DNA of 64,000 bases from Thalassia testudinum (GCA_037157565.1 JAZHRO010000013.1:34476501-34540500); one strand, 5' to 3'; positions 48,401 to 52,708 are shown, counted from the first letter of the stretch. Notes: generated from the letters alone by a model not told the origin. Made by a program: numbers and translations.

Positions 48401-50161
48401 TCATCTATTCGTAACACTCTAACATACTCACAGGACTCCCACGTCATGTGGTTGTATCAAGTATTGTATTCATTGATGGAACTTTGGTGAAATCACTCAA
48501 AACGGCTTAAAACGTTATAACATGAAAAAATGGCTAAAGGTCAAAATCATGATTTGAGATGTACAACAAAAAAAATCCCAATGGATCGCCCATAGATGAG
48601 AAAAAGGATACATAACTTGTATCGATCACATGTCAAAGTTTAGCTAGGGATATGTGATCGACATATCGCTCATGTCGGTCACATGTCACTAGAATAGTGG
48701 AAAATTTATACTGCAGGCTTTCAGTTTTGACGATATATTGGCGATATGTTGATTGATATCAAGAAAAAGACATGGCACAGGTTGTTGATTTCATCCAACC
48801 CCTCGATATCGACATATTGGCAATATATCGTCGATATGCCGCCGACATTTCACACCTCGGATGGAAAGTTACTCCTTGTACTCACCTGAACCTAAGGCAT
48901 TGCATTACCATGAATCTTTGGAGGGTTTACTCAACAATACATGTGTAGCACTAGGGTCGAATAGGATTCGAGGCTTGTATAAGGTTGTAAGTACAAAGAT
49001 GAGCAAAGCGAGGGTACAAGCAAAGAAAGCTATATGCAAGGCAAATATGGATTTCCTCCTATTCTTACTGATCATTCGGCCTTCCATTTCAGGAATGAGG
49101 GCCTTTTGCTCTTCTTTGACGCCTTTGGGAACCCCTTGTTGTTTGACCTTCCAATAACACAATATTTCTTTGGGATGAAGATTATTAATGGTGATTTTAT
49201 TATTTTGCCTCCCCCTTTTGAGTGGAAGGGATGAAGGAAAGTAATGAAACCTGCAGTTACTACTGAATAACCAACATTGACTTTAACAAAGATTAACCTT
49301 TGACCTTTTTGTTGGCTCGCCAAATCTTTAGTTCCATCCAAGCACAGAAAAATCTGGGAAGAAGTGGTTCACCAGCCACTACATCCAAGGATCCCAAAAA
49401 AAAAAGAAATCTGGTGGTTGTTCAACCTTGATCAATGATTTGCCATCCTTTGATCAATGATTTTCCATCCCCTAAGTCCAGAAATCCCACTCTATATGCA
49501 TCCATTCTTTTCTTGGTTTACTTTGGAGGATGTGTCACGGGAGGTCTTTCTCTCATCTATTTGTCTTTCAGGTCAGCGGATACAGACTAATCCTTATCTG
49601 CTAATAACCTAACAATCAATGGGTACACTCTATATGGAATATAAAGAAGGGACATTGCTTTTCTTTTTCTTTCATTTTCTGTTTTTTTTAAGATAGCACT
49701 GGGAATTCCAAGCAAGATATACACTTTTTTGTAACGATCTTACATCAGTATTTTCAAAATTACTGGGCAATAATTAGAGCGGTGAAGTGTATGTATTTCT
49801 TAAATGCTGTACAATAGATGCAGTATCTTTTTGACTTCACTGATGTGGCACAATAACTTTCTTTCCAACAGGCTCTAGTAAGTGCCATTATAAACAGAAC
49901 TAGAGGGTTTATCAAATTAAGGAAGGCATTATCTTCCCTTGATGTTGCACTTCCCGATGCTACAACTGAGGACTTATCGGCATATGATGATGAATGTGCT
50001 ATTTGCAAGGTATGACCTTGTAGTCCCTGTTCTCATACCCTTTTTTGATTATCTAGCCAAATTTCCACAATTAATCAGCTCTTTTGAAAATAGGAGTCAA
50101 TGTCTAGGGCCAAAAAGCTATCATGCAGCCATCTGTTCCATCTGGCATGTTTGAGGTCTTG
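1103..50161 (+). CDS. RIN2: RIN2/RIN3-like (AMFR/gp78-type) membrane RING E3 ubiquitin ligase, 7 exons, partial at both ends
   Basis: Known of the family: RIN2 and RIN3 are multi-pass membrane RING-type E3 ubiquitin ligases related to animal AMFR/gp78. In Arabidopsis they bind the immune receptor RPM1 and promote its hypersensitive response. Seen here: seven exons in order, joined in phase, about 258 codons. They encode several hydrophobic segments, the family signature [10 protein letters not shown] in exon 2, the [11 protein letters not shown] and [16 protein letters not shown] segments in exon 5, DDECAIC (start of the RING) in exon 6, and C-S-H-L-F-H-L-A-C in exon 7. All introns are GT-AG. 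Lengths are 107, 4087, 4950, 36051, 3004 and 84 bp, plus a last intron of at least 13.8 kb. No stop or frameshift occurs in any exon, so the gene may be functional. The N-terminus and the RING C-terminus plus CUE-type tail are not visible. Confidence 0.88.
1297..1418 (+). CDS. RIN2: RIN2-like exon 2
   Basis: A 122-base exon after a 107-bp intron. The acceptor is CTTGCAG and the donor TTTG|GTATAG. It starts [18 protein letters not shown], the most conserved cytosolic loop of the family, then a hydrophobic segment ending SDLFW. The Trp codon is split TG|G across intron 2. The G supplied by exon 3 restores the frame, which supports this donor. Confidence 0.93.
2035..2058 (+). repeat. Imperfect G tract, G-quadruplex prone
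   Basis: Runs of 3, 9 and 10 G separated by single A residues lie on the sense strand of intron 2. A quadruplex in pre-mRNA is possible from the sequence, but nothing shows a function. Confidence 0.7.
2752..3330 (+). pseudogene. atpA: Nuclear insertion of plastid DNA: atpA fragment (NUPT)
   Basis: The translation, over shifting frames, follows the plastid ATP synthase CF1 alpha subunit. It reads AALAEF...[14 protein letters not shown] near the start, GDVFYLHS near 2890, and KLRLELAQF...[15 protein letters not shown] at 3160-3300. The [13 protein letters not shown] stretch is plastid-type rather than mitochondrial atp1. There are in-frame stops, small indels and many substitutions, so it is an old dead copy. 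It lies in the sense orientation of the host intron. Matching plastid DNA was not recognised on either side, so the transfer was short or its flanks have decayed. Confidence 0.9.
5011..5400. mobile_element. MITE-like element, about 390 bp, family 1
   Basis: The left end is GGCTACATTTGGATGTGGG. The reverse complement of the right end is GGTTATATTTGGACAAGGG, so the termini are imperfect inverted repeats. The interior is AT-rich and non-coding. The same ends and interior phrases (AACCCACCACTTA, CATCTATC, AACACTAACCC) recur at 14476-15620, which shows that this is a repeat family. The 'TTTGGATG' terminus is common in plant hAT/PIF-type MITEs. I could not resolve a clean target duplication. Confidence 0.75.
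5506..5602 (+). CDS. RIN2: RIN2-like exon 3
   Basis: A 97-base exon, one base plus 32 codons. The acceptor is AATCCCAG and the donor CACAG|GTAGCT. The first G completes the Trp codon opened in exon 2. The translation [18 protein letters not shown] continues into [13 protein letters not shown], matching the family's FEPCSIAFETLQ membrane segment. Reading the neighbouring frames gives stops, so the frame choice is firm. Confidence 0.88.
5603..7421 (+). other. Intron 3, left part; no element recognised
   Basis: AT-rich sequence. Positions 5880-6360 are dense in GATC/ATGATC/ATGGATC words (for example GGATCATGGACCATGG near 6322), which suggests an old degraded repeat. I see no coding potential and no terminal repeats. 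Confidence 0.5.
8103..8110 (-). promoter_or_regulatory. LTR TATA box (TATAAAAG)
   Basis: The complement reads CAACTATAAAAGGAGACC. The same string is conserved in the second LTR copy at 61983-61990. It is a plausible Pol II core promoter for the minus-strand element. Confidence 0.6.
8375..8442 (-). other. tRNA-like module inside the LTR
   Basis: Read on the minus strand, it has a TAGCGCACTGAGTAAGAC A-box-like region (complement of 8416-8433), a B-box-like CGTTCGATTCTGG (complement of 8382-8394), and complementary ends CCACGC/GCGTGG. Spacing and ends are as in a tRNA, but the T-stem has a mismatch and the anticodon arm is weak, so it is not a functional tRNA gene. The second LTR copy has a tRNA-like module at the same place. 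Confidence 0.65.
10553..10658 (+). CDS. RIN2: RIN2-like exon 4
   Basis: A 106-base exon, 35 codons plus one base. The acceptor is TTTTGTAG and the donor GAAG|GTATTG. The translation starts [13 protein letters not shown], matching the family's ALLIHGFQLLDMW segment, then a polar linker ending SCKSVE. The last G pairs with GT of exon 5 to encode Gly of GSLLEWKG. The giant intron follows. Confidence 0.88.
10659..11606. other. Intron 4 start, nothing recognised
   Basis: There is no motif-bearing frame and no terminal repeats. A minus-strand frame at 11097-11333 (78 codons) matches nothing I know. A CTT-rich run leads into the G tract at 11607. Confidence 0.5.
11607..11633 (+). repeat. Uninterrupted poly-G tract, 27 G
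   Basis: Twenty-seven consecutive G follow a (CTT)n stretch and GAGAGTC. A homopolymer this long is unusual in plant DNA and is prone to assembly length error. Confidence 0.85.
11820..12330 (-). mobile_element. LINE ORF2 C-terminal remnant
   Basis: The complement around 12000-12040 reads [16 protein letters not shown], which resembles the LW.LW.ERNAIIFR motif near the C-terminus of plant LINE ORF2. Neighbouring frames (12060-12315) are Trp- and Ser-rich, as in that region. There are many stops and no clear tail or target duplication. The call rests mainly on one motif. Confidence 0.4.
12463..12492 (+). repeat. Uninterrupted poly-C tract, 30 C
   Basis: Thirty consecutive C follow GACACCACA. 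With the G tract 830 bp upstream it forms an inverted G27/C30 pair. As with that tract, the exact length should not be trusted from one assembly. Confidence 0.85.
12493..14475. other. Intron 4 segment without recognisable elements
   Basis: Positions 12640-12730 are purine-rich and GC-rich. Minus-strand frames at 12804-13067 (87 codons) and 13340-13600 (86 codons) have no family signature that I recognise. Positions 14100-14400 are AT-rich. No terminal repeats were found. Confidence 0.5.
14476..15620. mobile_element. MITE family 1, second copy, split by a LINE
   Basis: The left end is AGGTTCCGTTTGATTGTGG. The reverse complement of the right end is AGGCTCCATTTGGATGAGG. With the LINE (14742-15450) removed, the interior is colinear with 5011-5400, sharing AACAAAATAATAATAAAAAA-type and ACTAACCCACCACTTA-type phrases. 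It is about 420 bp without the LINE. Confidence 0.75.
14742..15450 (+). mobile_element. 5'-truncated L1-type LINE, 709 bp, with 15-bp target duplication
   Basis: It encodes the zf-RVT end of ORF2: FCCSK-type start, W.ADCPLK near 14930, [33 protein letters not shown] near 15090, and an ILWG tail. It ends in a 3' stem-loop (about 15401-15426) and an A-tail (15438-15450). The flanks are ACAACAATCTTCTCT (14727-14741) and ACAACAATCCTCTCT (15451-15465), a target duplication with one mismatch. It is closely related to the LINE ending at 28759. Confidence 0.93.
15621..16474. other. Intron 4 segment, nothing recognised
   Basis: Non-coding. A 68-codon minus-strand frame (16304-16510) partly overlaps the next repeat and matches nothing known to me. 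Confidence 0.5.
16475..16760. repeat. Partial copy of the 'cgatatcg' repeat family
   Basis: It is colinear with the left third of the element at 47951-48856. Shared phrases are TTTTAAATGTYGATAT, GGAGATATGT, AAAATCGCTCA, AACATTTTAATAA, and GACTAAAATTATAAATTTTGAAT (versus GACCAAAATC...). It breaks off where the copia at 16761 begins, after two copies of AAAAGAATAACA (16751-16775). Confidence 0.75.
16761..20195 (+). mobile_element. Degenerate Ty1/copia element with 3' LTR, gag absent
   Basis: Domains in order with many stops: protease-like [15 protein letters not shown] (about 16862-16910), GAG-pre-integrase [10 protein letters not shown]...[12 protein letters not shown] (17250-17370), integrase MDTWG...[14 protein letters not shown] (17430-17680), reverse transcriptase [14 protein letters not shown] and LVYIDDIIL (18860-19130), and RNase [10 protein letters not shown]...[17 protein letters not shown] (19560-19730). 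It is 5'-truncated, with no gag or 5' LTR seen. It is related to the minus-strand copia at 21250-30221. Confidence 0.9.
20051..20195 (+). repeat. 3' LTR of the 16.8-20.2 kb copia
   Basis: It starts TGTTGAGATTAGC right after the purine-rich GAGTGAGAG, a likely polypurine tract. A TATATAATG lies near 20147. The right end is uncertain (a CA at 20190 or 20195), because there is no second LTR to compare. Confidence 0.65.
20196..20978. other. Intron 4 segment, nothing recognised
   Basis: Frames at 20469-20933 on both strands are low-complexity (Pro/Ser/Leu from CT-rich DNA) and not convincing. A (GGT)n patch lies near 20724-20737 and a CACACA run near 20895. Confidence 0.5.
20979..21083 (-). mobile_element. 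tRNA-derived SINE
   Basis: The complement starts with GTTGGCTCAGTGGTAGAGC (A box, perfect tRNA-like) and has GATCAAATC about 33 nt further on, which fits the B-box consensus GWTCRANNC. The short body ends in a run of 15 A (T run 20978-20992 on plus). Flanks ATGTTTTGTCTCC (left) and ATGTGTTATGTCTTC (right) look like a decayed target duplication. It lies antisense to the host gene. Confidence 0.75.
21084..21249. other. Short spacer between SINE and copia
   Basis: No feature recognised. The copia 3' boundary here is eroded, so part of this may belong to it. Confidence 0.4.
21300..22440 (-). pseudogene. Copia A reverse transcriptase and RNase H remnants
   Basis: [28 protein letters not shown] in 22220-22370, and [20 protein letters not shown] in 21880-21945. 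RNase [49 protein letters not shown] in 21380-21640. The stretch that normally follows SSAE is missing. A short [15 protein letters not shown] string near 21300 resumes the C-terminus. Frameshifts separate the blocks. Confidence 0.85.
23147..23797 (-). pseudogene. Copia A integrase remnant
   Basis: The segment 23147-23428 encodes [35 protein letters not shown] and [17 protein letters not shown], typical of the C-terminal part of copia integrase. The segment 23415-23609 has the [18 protein letters not shown] (usual RSDNG-like) core. Stops interrupt it, and the hAT MITE cuts it from the N-terminal zinc-binding part. Confidence 0.85.
23798..24534. mobile_element. hAT-like MITE, 737 bp, inserted in copia A
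   Basis: Terminal inverted repeats are TAGGGATGCAA / TTGCATCCCTA. The 8-bp flanks CTTATGAT (23790-23797) and CCTATGTT (24535-24542) match at 6 of 8, as expected for a hAT target duplication. Subterminal regions are rich in GGGTCGGGT and its complement CCCATACCC. The core is AT-rich and non-coding. It shares the TAGGGATG terminus with the element at 54474-55465. Confidence 0.85.
24754..25009 (-). repeat. 3' LTR of element B, 256 bp
   Basis: On plus it runs TGTTAGAG ... CTCTCAACA. The complement has the promoter-like CCTATAAATAGGTG (about 24930-24943), itself a near-palindrome around the TATA box, as in other copia LTRs. Confidence 0.75.
25010..25919 (-). other. Element B internal remnant and pyrimidine tract
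   Basis: Positions 25010-25555 are non-coding with repeated GGAGACCT/GGAAGACCTC-like phrases on one strand. Positions 25556-25860 are about 300 bp almost purely T and C on plus. The Phe/Leu-rich frame across it is a composition artefact. No protein domain is visible. Confidence 0.6.
26100..26178 (-). repeat. Inverted fragment of LINE RT at the LINE 5' junction
   Basis: The complement encodes [20 protein letters not shown], matching the RT motif [20 protein letters not shown] found in forward orientation near 27030-27090. Homology is lost left of about 26110. Confidence 0.75.
26895..27929 (+). pseudogene. LINE ORF2 reverse transcriptase, longest open stretch (344 codons)
   Basis: It contains [15 protein letters not shown] (residues 38-52), the catalytic [10 protein letters not shown] (YADD at residues 88-91), [23 protein letters not shown] (about 153-167), [17 protein letters not shown] and FVAWEEV, in the canonical order of RT palm and thumb. 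The frame opens mid-domain. The upstream RT half is in other frames with stops, so this is part of a dead ORF2 although the active site survives. Confidence 0.9.
28085..28450 (+). pseudogene. LINE zf-RVT domain
   Basis: The segment reads [55 protein letters not shown], giving the C-x2-C...H-x4-C zinc-binding pattern. A stop follows VA, where relatives continue with VW. Confidence 0.88.
28771..29430 (-). pseudogene. Copia A gag C-terminus and protease
   Basis: The complement of 28964-29290 has [14 protein letters not shown], then [22 protein letters not shown], with D-L-G-A in place of the usual D-S-G-A aspartic protease motif. The complement of 28780-28892 holds [21 protein letters not shown], the GAG-pre-integrase start, cut where element B is inserted. 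Confidence 0.8.
29431..30038 (-). other. Copia A 5' leader with PBS and stem-loop
   Basis: The sequence next to the LTR on the minus strand reads TGATATCAAAGCGG, close to the initiator tRNA-Met primer-binding site TGGTATCAGAGC. A perfect 13-bp stem, GTCTCTACTAATT (29918-29930) with AATTAGTAGAGAC (29952-29964) around a 21-nt loop, lies about 75 bp into the leader. No ORF is convincing. Confidence 0.7.
30039..30221 (-). repeat. 5' LTR of copia A, 183 bp
   Basis: On plus it runs TGTTGAGAAAATAAAG ... GACTCTCAACA. The complement has CTCTATAAATTGAG as a TATA region. Inverted ends TGTTGAGA/CTCTCAACA and the adjacent PBS fix the boundaries. Confidence 0.8.
30285..31470 (-). mobile_element. LINE 3' fragment
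   Basis: The complement of 30603-30911 reads [14 protein letters not shown], then [26 protein letters not shown] (zf-RVT first half, the last Cys-containing part altered). The complement of about 31270-31360 has VAWKDVWRPE...[18 protein letters not shown], the thumb motif. Frames change often. The left (3') end near 30285 has only a short T run. The element ends a few bp before the large copia LTR at 31495. Confidence 0.75.
31495..32829 (+). repeat. 5' LTR of the SIRE-like copia
   Basis: It runs TGTTGGAACC ... GATCCTACA. It holds an array of GTACCGGTAC palindromes (31865-32176) and a TATA box GGCTTATATAAACAC (about 32281-32295). Confidence 0.92.
31865..32176 (+). promoter_or_regulatory. Array of paired GTACCGGTAC palindromes in the 5' LTR
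   Basis: About ten copies of GTACCGGTAC or a one- to two-base variant occur. They come as five doublets whose centres are about 16-20 bp apart. Successive doublets are about 64-83 bp apart, and the first motif is mostly preceded by ACAA. This is about 110 bp upstream of the TATA box. The array is conserved in the 3' LTR (41926-42236). Function unknown; protein-binding sites or a decayed tandem repeat are both possible. Confidence 0.8.
32832..32842 (+). promoter_or_regulatory. Primer-binding site
   Basis: TGGTATCAGAG begins two bases after the LTR end. This is the standard copia PBS complementary to the 3' end of initiator tRNA-Met. Confidence 0.92.
32881..34430 (+). pseudogene. SIRE-like copia gag
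   Basis: It opens with [11 protein letters not shown] and [10 protein letters not shown], the usual copia gag start, then [15 protein letters not shown] and [15 protein letters not shown] (UBN2-type region). The zinc knuckle near 33690-33730 reads [15 protein letters not shown], where the first Cys of C-x2-C is replaced by Tyr. A long Lys/Glu-rich coiled-coil-like tail follows. At least five in-frame stops and one frame change are present. Confidence 0.88.
34395..34457 (+). pseudogene. Protease start, interrupted by solo LTR
   Basis: The frame [19 protein letters not shown] matches the copia protease WILDSGCSRHMTG, with the active-site Gly changed (D-S-R). The reading continues at 36150 after the inserted LTR and one duplicated ACTCC, with DLFIK, a stop, then [11 protein letters not shown]. 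Confidence 0.85.
34867..35384 (+). promoter_or_regulatory. Array of CAGACGTCTG-type palindromes in the solo LTR
   Basis: About fourteen copies of CAGACGTCTG or close variants (CAGATGTCTG, AGACGTTTGA, CAGACGTCCG) are irregularly spaced over 520 bp, ending about 100 bp upstream of the TATA box. The core ACGT is a bZIP-type recognition core in plants, but binding is only an inference. Confidence 0.8.
35488..35503 (+). promoter_or_regulatory. TATA box within a palindrome
   Basis: CCTCTAT-AA-ATAGAGG is a perfect 7-bp inverted repeat around the TATAAATA box. Just upstream, three direct copies of a CCTTCCAAGG-like phrase lie at about 35457-35487. Confidence 0.7.
36150..37520 (+). pseudogene. SIRE-like copia GAG-pre-integrase and integrase
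   Basis: The frame 36198-36971 is open for 257 codons: [13 protein letters not shown], then the HHCC zinc site [10 protein letters not shown]...[17 protein letters not shown] (first catalytic Asp) and [12 protein letters not shown] (second Asp). The third catalytic region follows after a stop ([13 protein letters not shown] near 36975), with the conserved Glu-type context. After 37100 frames shift; [18 protein letters not shown] marks the C-terminal region. Confidence 0.9.
37521..38280 (+). pseudogene. SIRE-like copia reverse transcriptase
   Basis: The motifs WVFRNKLDE (start), [33 protein letters not shown] and the catalytic [13 protein letters not shown] are all present. The open frame 37858-38274 covers most of the palm. 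Two or three stops occur (for example after YNQ near 37797). Confidence 0.92.
38281..39105 (+). pseudogene. SIRE-like copia RNase H
   Basis: [50 protein letters not shown] and [14 protein letters not shown] are in order, the normal copia RNase H set with its D...E...D residues. Stops and a frame change around 38560-38800 show decay. Confidence 0.9.
39106..39818 (+). other. Spacer between pol and env-like ORF with a second TACCGGTA-type array
   Basis: Non-coding. Positions 39574-39724 carry seven or eight variants of the LTR palindrome (GTACTGGTAC, GTATCGGTAC, GTACCGATAC, ATATCGGTAT), again in loose pairs. A CTCTCCA/CCAAGAAGAAG-rich leader precedes it. Confidence 0.65.
39819..41173 (+). pseudogene. 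Env-like / plant transposon ORF downstream of pol
   Basis: It begins MAPKSKREK and continues, across stops and a frameshift, with [21 protein letters not shown] and [16 protein letters not shown], a region resembling the domain of the third ORF of SIRE-type elements. A Ser/Pro stretch with SSSDDEEE (40612-40690) and a highly acidic C-terminus ([10 protein letters not shown] ... DDDDND, 41010-41140) follow. No signal peptide or clear fusion-type feature is visible. The role of such ORFs is unknown. Confidence 0.75.
41174..41555 (+). other. 3' non-coding region with polypurine tract
   Basis: AT-rich 3' untranslated sequence ends in AAAAATGGGGAGAG (41542-41555) directly before the LTR, a good PPT. 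A second purine run (AAAAAGGGGAAGAAATG) lies near 41380. Confidence 0.8.
41556..42890 (+). repeat. 3' LTR of the SIRE-like copia
   Basis: It is the same length (1335 bp) and ends as the 5' LTR. The palindrome array is at 41926-42236. The TATA region reads GGCTTATAAACAC, shorter than the TATATAAA of the 5' copy. Confidence 0.92.
42896..43740 (+). other. Intron 4 DNA between copia and LINE
   Basis: No element recognised. A run of AAAAAGAGAAAAAGGAAAAAG (43718-43738, mostly A and G) precedes the LINE, and may be part of its target or an older tail. Confidence 0.5.
43741..45537 (+). mobile_element. 5'-truncated L1-type LINE
   Basis: It begins inside [23 protein letters not shown], then [12 protein letters not shown], where the catalytic Y.DD is [41 protein letters not shown] and [21 protein letters not shown] follow (44140-44480). 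The zf-RVT region is at 45040-45300 ([40 protein letters not shown]). A 3' hairpin at about 45486-45509 and CTCTCTCTC plus a short A-tail end at 45537. It is in sense with the host gene. Confidence 0.9.
45538..46709 (+). other. Right end of intron 4, nothing recognised
   Basis: No coding signature or terminal repeats. The last 60 bases before exon 5 are moderately pyrimidine-rich. Confidence 0.5.
46710..46867 (+). CDS. RIN2: RIN2-like exon 5
   Basis: A 158-base exon, two bases plus 52 codons. The acceptor is CTGTATCAG and the donor TTGCGT|GTAAGT. It encodes [18 protein letters not shown], then [18 protein letters not shown] and DAVLFLNLR, the most conserved membrane region of the family. It is in phase with exon 4 across 36 kb. 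An upstream in-frame Met in the same frame (46652) lies in the intron and is not used as a start in relatives. Confidence 0.93.
46868..47950 (+). other. Intron 5, left part
   Basis: Nothing recognised. A minus-strand frame at 47629-47892 is hydrophobic (87 codons), with no family match that I can name. Confidence 0.5.
47951..48856. mobile_element. MITE-like repeat rich in CGATAT, 906 bp
   Basis: The left end GGTTTTAAATGTTGATATCG and the complement of the right end GGTGTGAAATGTCGGCGG are imperfect inverted repeats. Flanks TCGATGGAAA (47938-47947) and TCGGATGGAAA (48857-48867) look like target duplications. The body has many ATATCGATAT/GATATATCG words. A partial second copy lies at 16475-16760. 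No transposase is seen. Confidence 0.7.
48868..49871 (+). other. Intron 5, right part
   Basis: No element or exon recognised. Frames at 48861-49341 on both strands lack known motifs. TTGATCAATGATTTGCCATCC/ATTTTCCATCC is locally duplicated near 49430-49470. Confidence 0.5.
49872..50009 (+). CDS. RIN2: RIN2-like exon 6 (start of RING)
   Basis: A 138-base exon, 46 codons, phase 0. The acceptor is CCAACAG and the donor CAAG|GTATGA. It encodes [20 protein letters not shown], then [20 protein letters not shown], that is, the cytosolic linker and the first C-x2-C pair of the RING finger. It matches the family's [21 protein letters not shown] closely. Confidence 0.93.
50094..50161 (+). CDS. RIN2: RIN2-like exon 7 (middle of RING)
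   Basis: A 68-base exon after an 84-bp intron. The acceptor is AAAATAG and the donor TCTTG|GTATGA. It encodes [18 protein letters not shown] then CLRSW, giving Cys, His, His and Cys ligands (C-x-H-x2-H-x2-C). The Trp is split TG|G. The remaining C-x2-C pair (CPTCRKPLF in relatives) belongs to the next exon, not found before 64000. Confidence 0.92.
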
Positions 50162-50180
50162 GTATGATTTACATGCTTTA

Positions 50181-50463
50181 TGTGCTTGTAAGTTCTTATC
50201 AATGCTTGCAACTGATCAAGATATAAATATTTATTTGAAGGTTAATTTTGGAAATAGGATAAAACTTTCCTGGGGTAAGGTGCTTGGTATCAGTGCTTGC
50301 AGCCAGTCAAGATATAAATATTTATTTGAAGGTTAATTTTCAAAATGAGATAAAACTATCCTGGGTTGATGTGCCTGGCATCAGTGCTTGCAGCCAATCA
50401 AGATATAAATATCTATTTCAAGGTTAATTTTCAAAATAAGATTAAACTTTCCTGGGGTAATGT
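50181..50463 (+). repeat. 91-bp tandem repeat, three copies, in intron 7
   Basis: The phrase ATCARTGCTTGCA recurs at 50198, 50289 and 50380, exactly 91 bp apart. Each unit contains CAAGATATAAATAT, AAGGTTAATTTT and AAACTWTCCTGGG. Copies differ by a few substitutions. The array starts only about 20 bp after the exon 7 donor. Confidence 0.88.
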
Positions 50464-52708
50464 GTGGCCCCTAGAAAATTAATTGTATAGATAATAGACG
50501 GTTTCAGTCTGCTAGTTTATTCTATGCATCTATAGCCTTCATTTAATGAAAGTATGATTTGCTTTCCTAGGTCCAGAAGATTGCATTTCCATGTGTAACG
50601 AAAATTCTAACAGATGCCTACTACCTCCTTCCATGCCTACAAAGCATGTATTATGAATAGTTGCAACCCTGAATCTGGAGTTCTGTTGAATTCTTCTGTC
50701 TGGCCTTGTCAAGGAGCTATTGGTCTCAATTTCATTATCAATGCATCATTGGCTTCTTGAGTCTTAGACCTCCTCTTAGAGATGATAAATCAATGGCCGT
50801 CCAAGAAGACATAAGCTTTTGGAATTGTGGAGAAAGAAATGATTCATTCATTCAGTGGCAGACTTAGGATTTTAACATAAGGGAGGCAGTGTTCTAAATG
50901 CCTTTTGGCATGTCACTAGCAAATTGGCGAAATAGGGTTTTTTTGGGCAGACCCATATGTATATGTAAACAACATCGACTTACACAGACTTTGCTAATAT
51001 TTCTCCGAAATATCGGATCATGCTGCTAATATCGATCGTGCCAACGGGTCTCAATGCAAAATGCACAACATATGTTTGGCTTGTGGCGAAATGGGGGCAA
51101 ATTTTCTCCCATTTCGATCGTGTTTGCTCTTGCTGCTACTTTCCAACTTGCTGCTGCTGCTGCTTGACGACTCAGCCCGCTGCTGTTGCTGCTGTGCAAC
51201 TCCTCTCCTCGATATTGCTGCTGCTGCTGCGCAACTCTCCAGCCTTTATCCGCTGTTACTGCTGCTACTCTGCGTTTGGCATCCTCATTGGCGTCCAGCA
51301 TCTCTGCAGGCTCTTCCATTGCAAGTGATCCCATCCAAATCTCTCTCCCAATTGCAATATCAAGGTGAAAATTAGTGATAATATATACTAATCACTTGAT
51401 CTAGCTTAGATCTAACACGATAGTTACTAGATTTAGCTTAGATCCGTGATGACTATCAATAAATCTAGGTTAGATTCATATGATTATACACTAATCAGTA
51501 GATATAGGTTGTTATTTGTGATAATTACTAGATCAAACTTGTTATATGTGATCATGTCTACACTATAATCATTAGATCTAGGCTGTCTAGCTTAGATCCA
51601 TGATGATCCATGGTAAAATGCATTATAATCTATGTAGCATAAATGCATGTTAACACAAAAGTTCACGCAAAAATTCACACGCCCCATTTTGAACTAAATT
51701 GCACAGGTGATATTTAGGTTTCAATTTGTGATTTCAGTTCTAAGCCAAATATCACCGGTGATATTTGAATGTCAAACGAATTCCAAGTCCAACACTCATG
51801 CATTATAAGGGATATGGGGAAGTTATGATGCCTACTTGGAGGATTTAAGCCCCTCAATTGGTTCTATGAGTATTGGTGATTAGATTTTTGGTTTGGCACC
51901 TTAATATAACATGGGATATCAGATGTGACACAAGATATGAGACGGTATCTTCGTATAGTCGACCTTCGTACTCACAATCCTTTGCTCCACCACCGCCTTT
52001 ATATCCACCATACACTCGGTCAAAAAATGCTGACGCTTGTGGGAGTGAATCTTACTCATATGGTGCTTCTGGTGGGTATGGTATCTTCGTGGATCATTTT
52101 GCTCCTCAGTCCCAACCTTAAGCTCCCTAAATGTCATGATTACCATCATCATCACAAGCTGCTTCGAAAACAACAGGATCTTCCCAAACATATGCAACTC
52201 GTACTCATGACAGATGATCATACACAGATAGTAGATATTCTCGTCTTGAGATTTGATTAGTATGAATGAACACGAGTACAAATAATACATCATGAATTAT
52301 TAGATAATATATTCATATATGTTATGAGAGGATTACTATGAATATACACTCAAGCTATAGATCGTCACAACATGCATTAACGATGGTATAAACTAAGTGG
52401 TGACAGTGGTGATGGAAGTAGAATGGACATGGATCTAGCAAGACATTCTTAGTTTTTTTGACATCCTATGCATGTGTCTTGGCAATTGGTTAGATATTTG
52501 AATTTTAGCTTTTAAATTTTTACTTTAGTTTACTGCGAATTGTTATATTTAAGTCTTTTATTTTTGCATGCCTCAATTCAATTCGAACGTTAATTATTTG
52601 ATATTTAATTCTTAAGCTTGAACATGGTAGATTACATGTTGCGTATGAATATTAAGATATAACATTCTTATTCTTACATAAATATGTTTAAGTTTGTGAT
52701 TTTCTTGA
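50464..52708. other. Intron 7, unclassified repeat-like stretch
   Basis: Positions 50853-50873 (AGTGGCAGACTTAGGATTT) resemble a transposon terminus. Positions 51128-51240 are (GCT)n-rich. Positions 51380-51610 repeat TAGATCTAGCTTAGATC-like phrases. A Ser/Tyr/Pro-rich frame (about 51915-52260) with stops might be the tail of a decayed element protein. I cannot assign any of these. Confidence 0.45.
51128..51240 (+). repeat. GCT/TGC-rich microsatellite-like tract
   Basis: Interrupted runs of TGCTGC and GCTGCTGCTGC occur. On the minus strand they give a poly-Gln/Ala-rich frame (51026-51334) that begins MGSLAMEEPAEMLDANEDA. I do not recognise a protein and treat it as repeat-driven. Confidence 0.6.

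Noticed and set aside
50181..50463. Possible CRISPR-like array
   Set aside because: The repeats are contiguous 91-bp units without unique spacers, in a plant intron.
50560..50680. Candidate next RIN2 exon after CTTTCCTAG
   Set aside because: The translation lacks the expected C-x2-C pair and LDQGL-like start in any frame.
51026..51334. Minus-strand 102-codon frame starting MGSLAMEEPAEMLD with poly-Gln
   Set aside because: Driven by the GCT-rich tract; no recognisable domain, splice support or matching neighbour.
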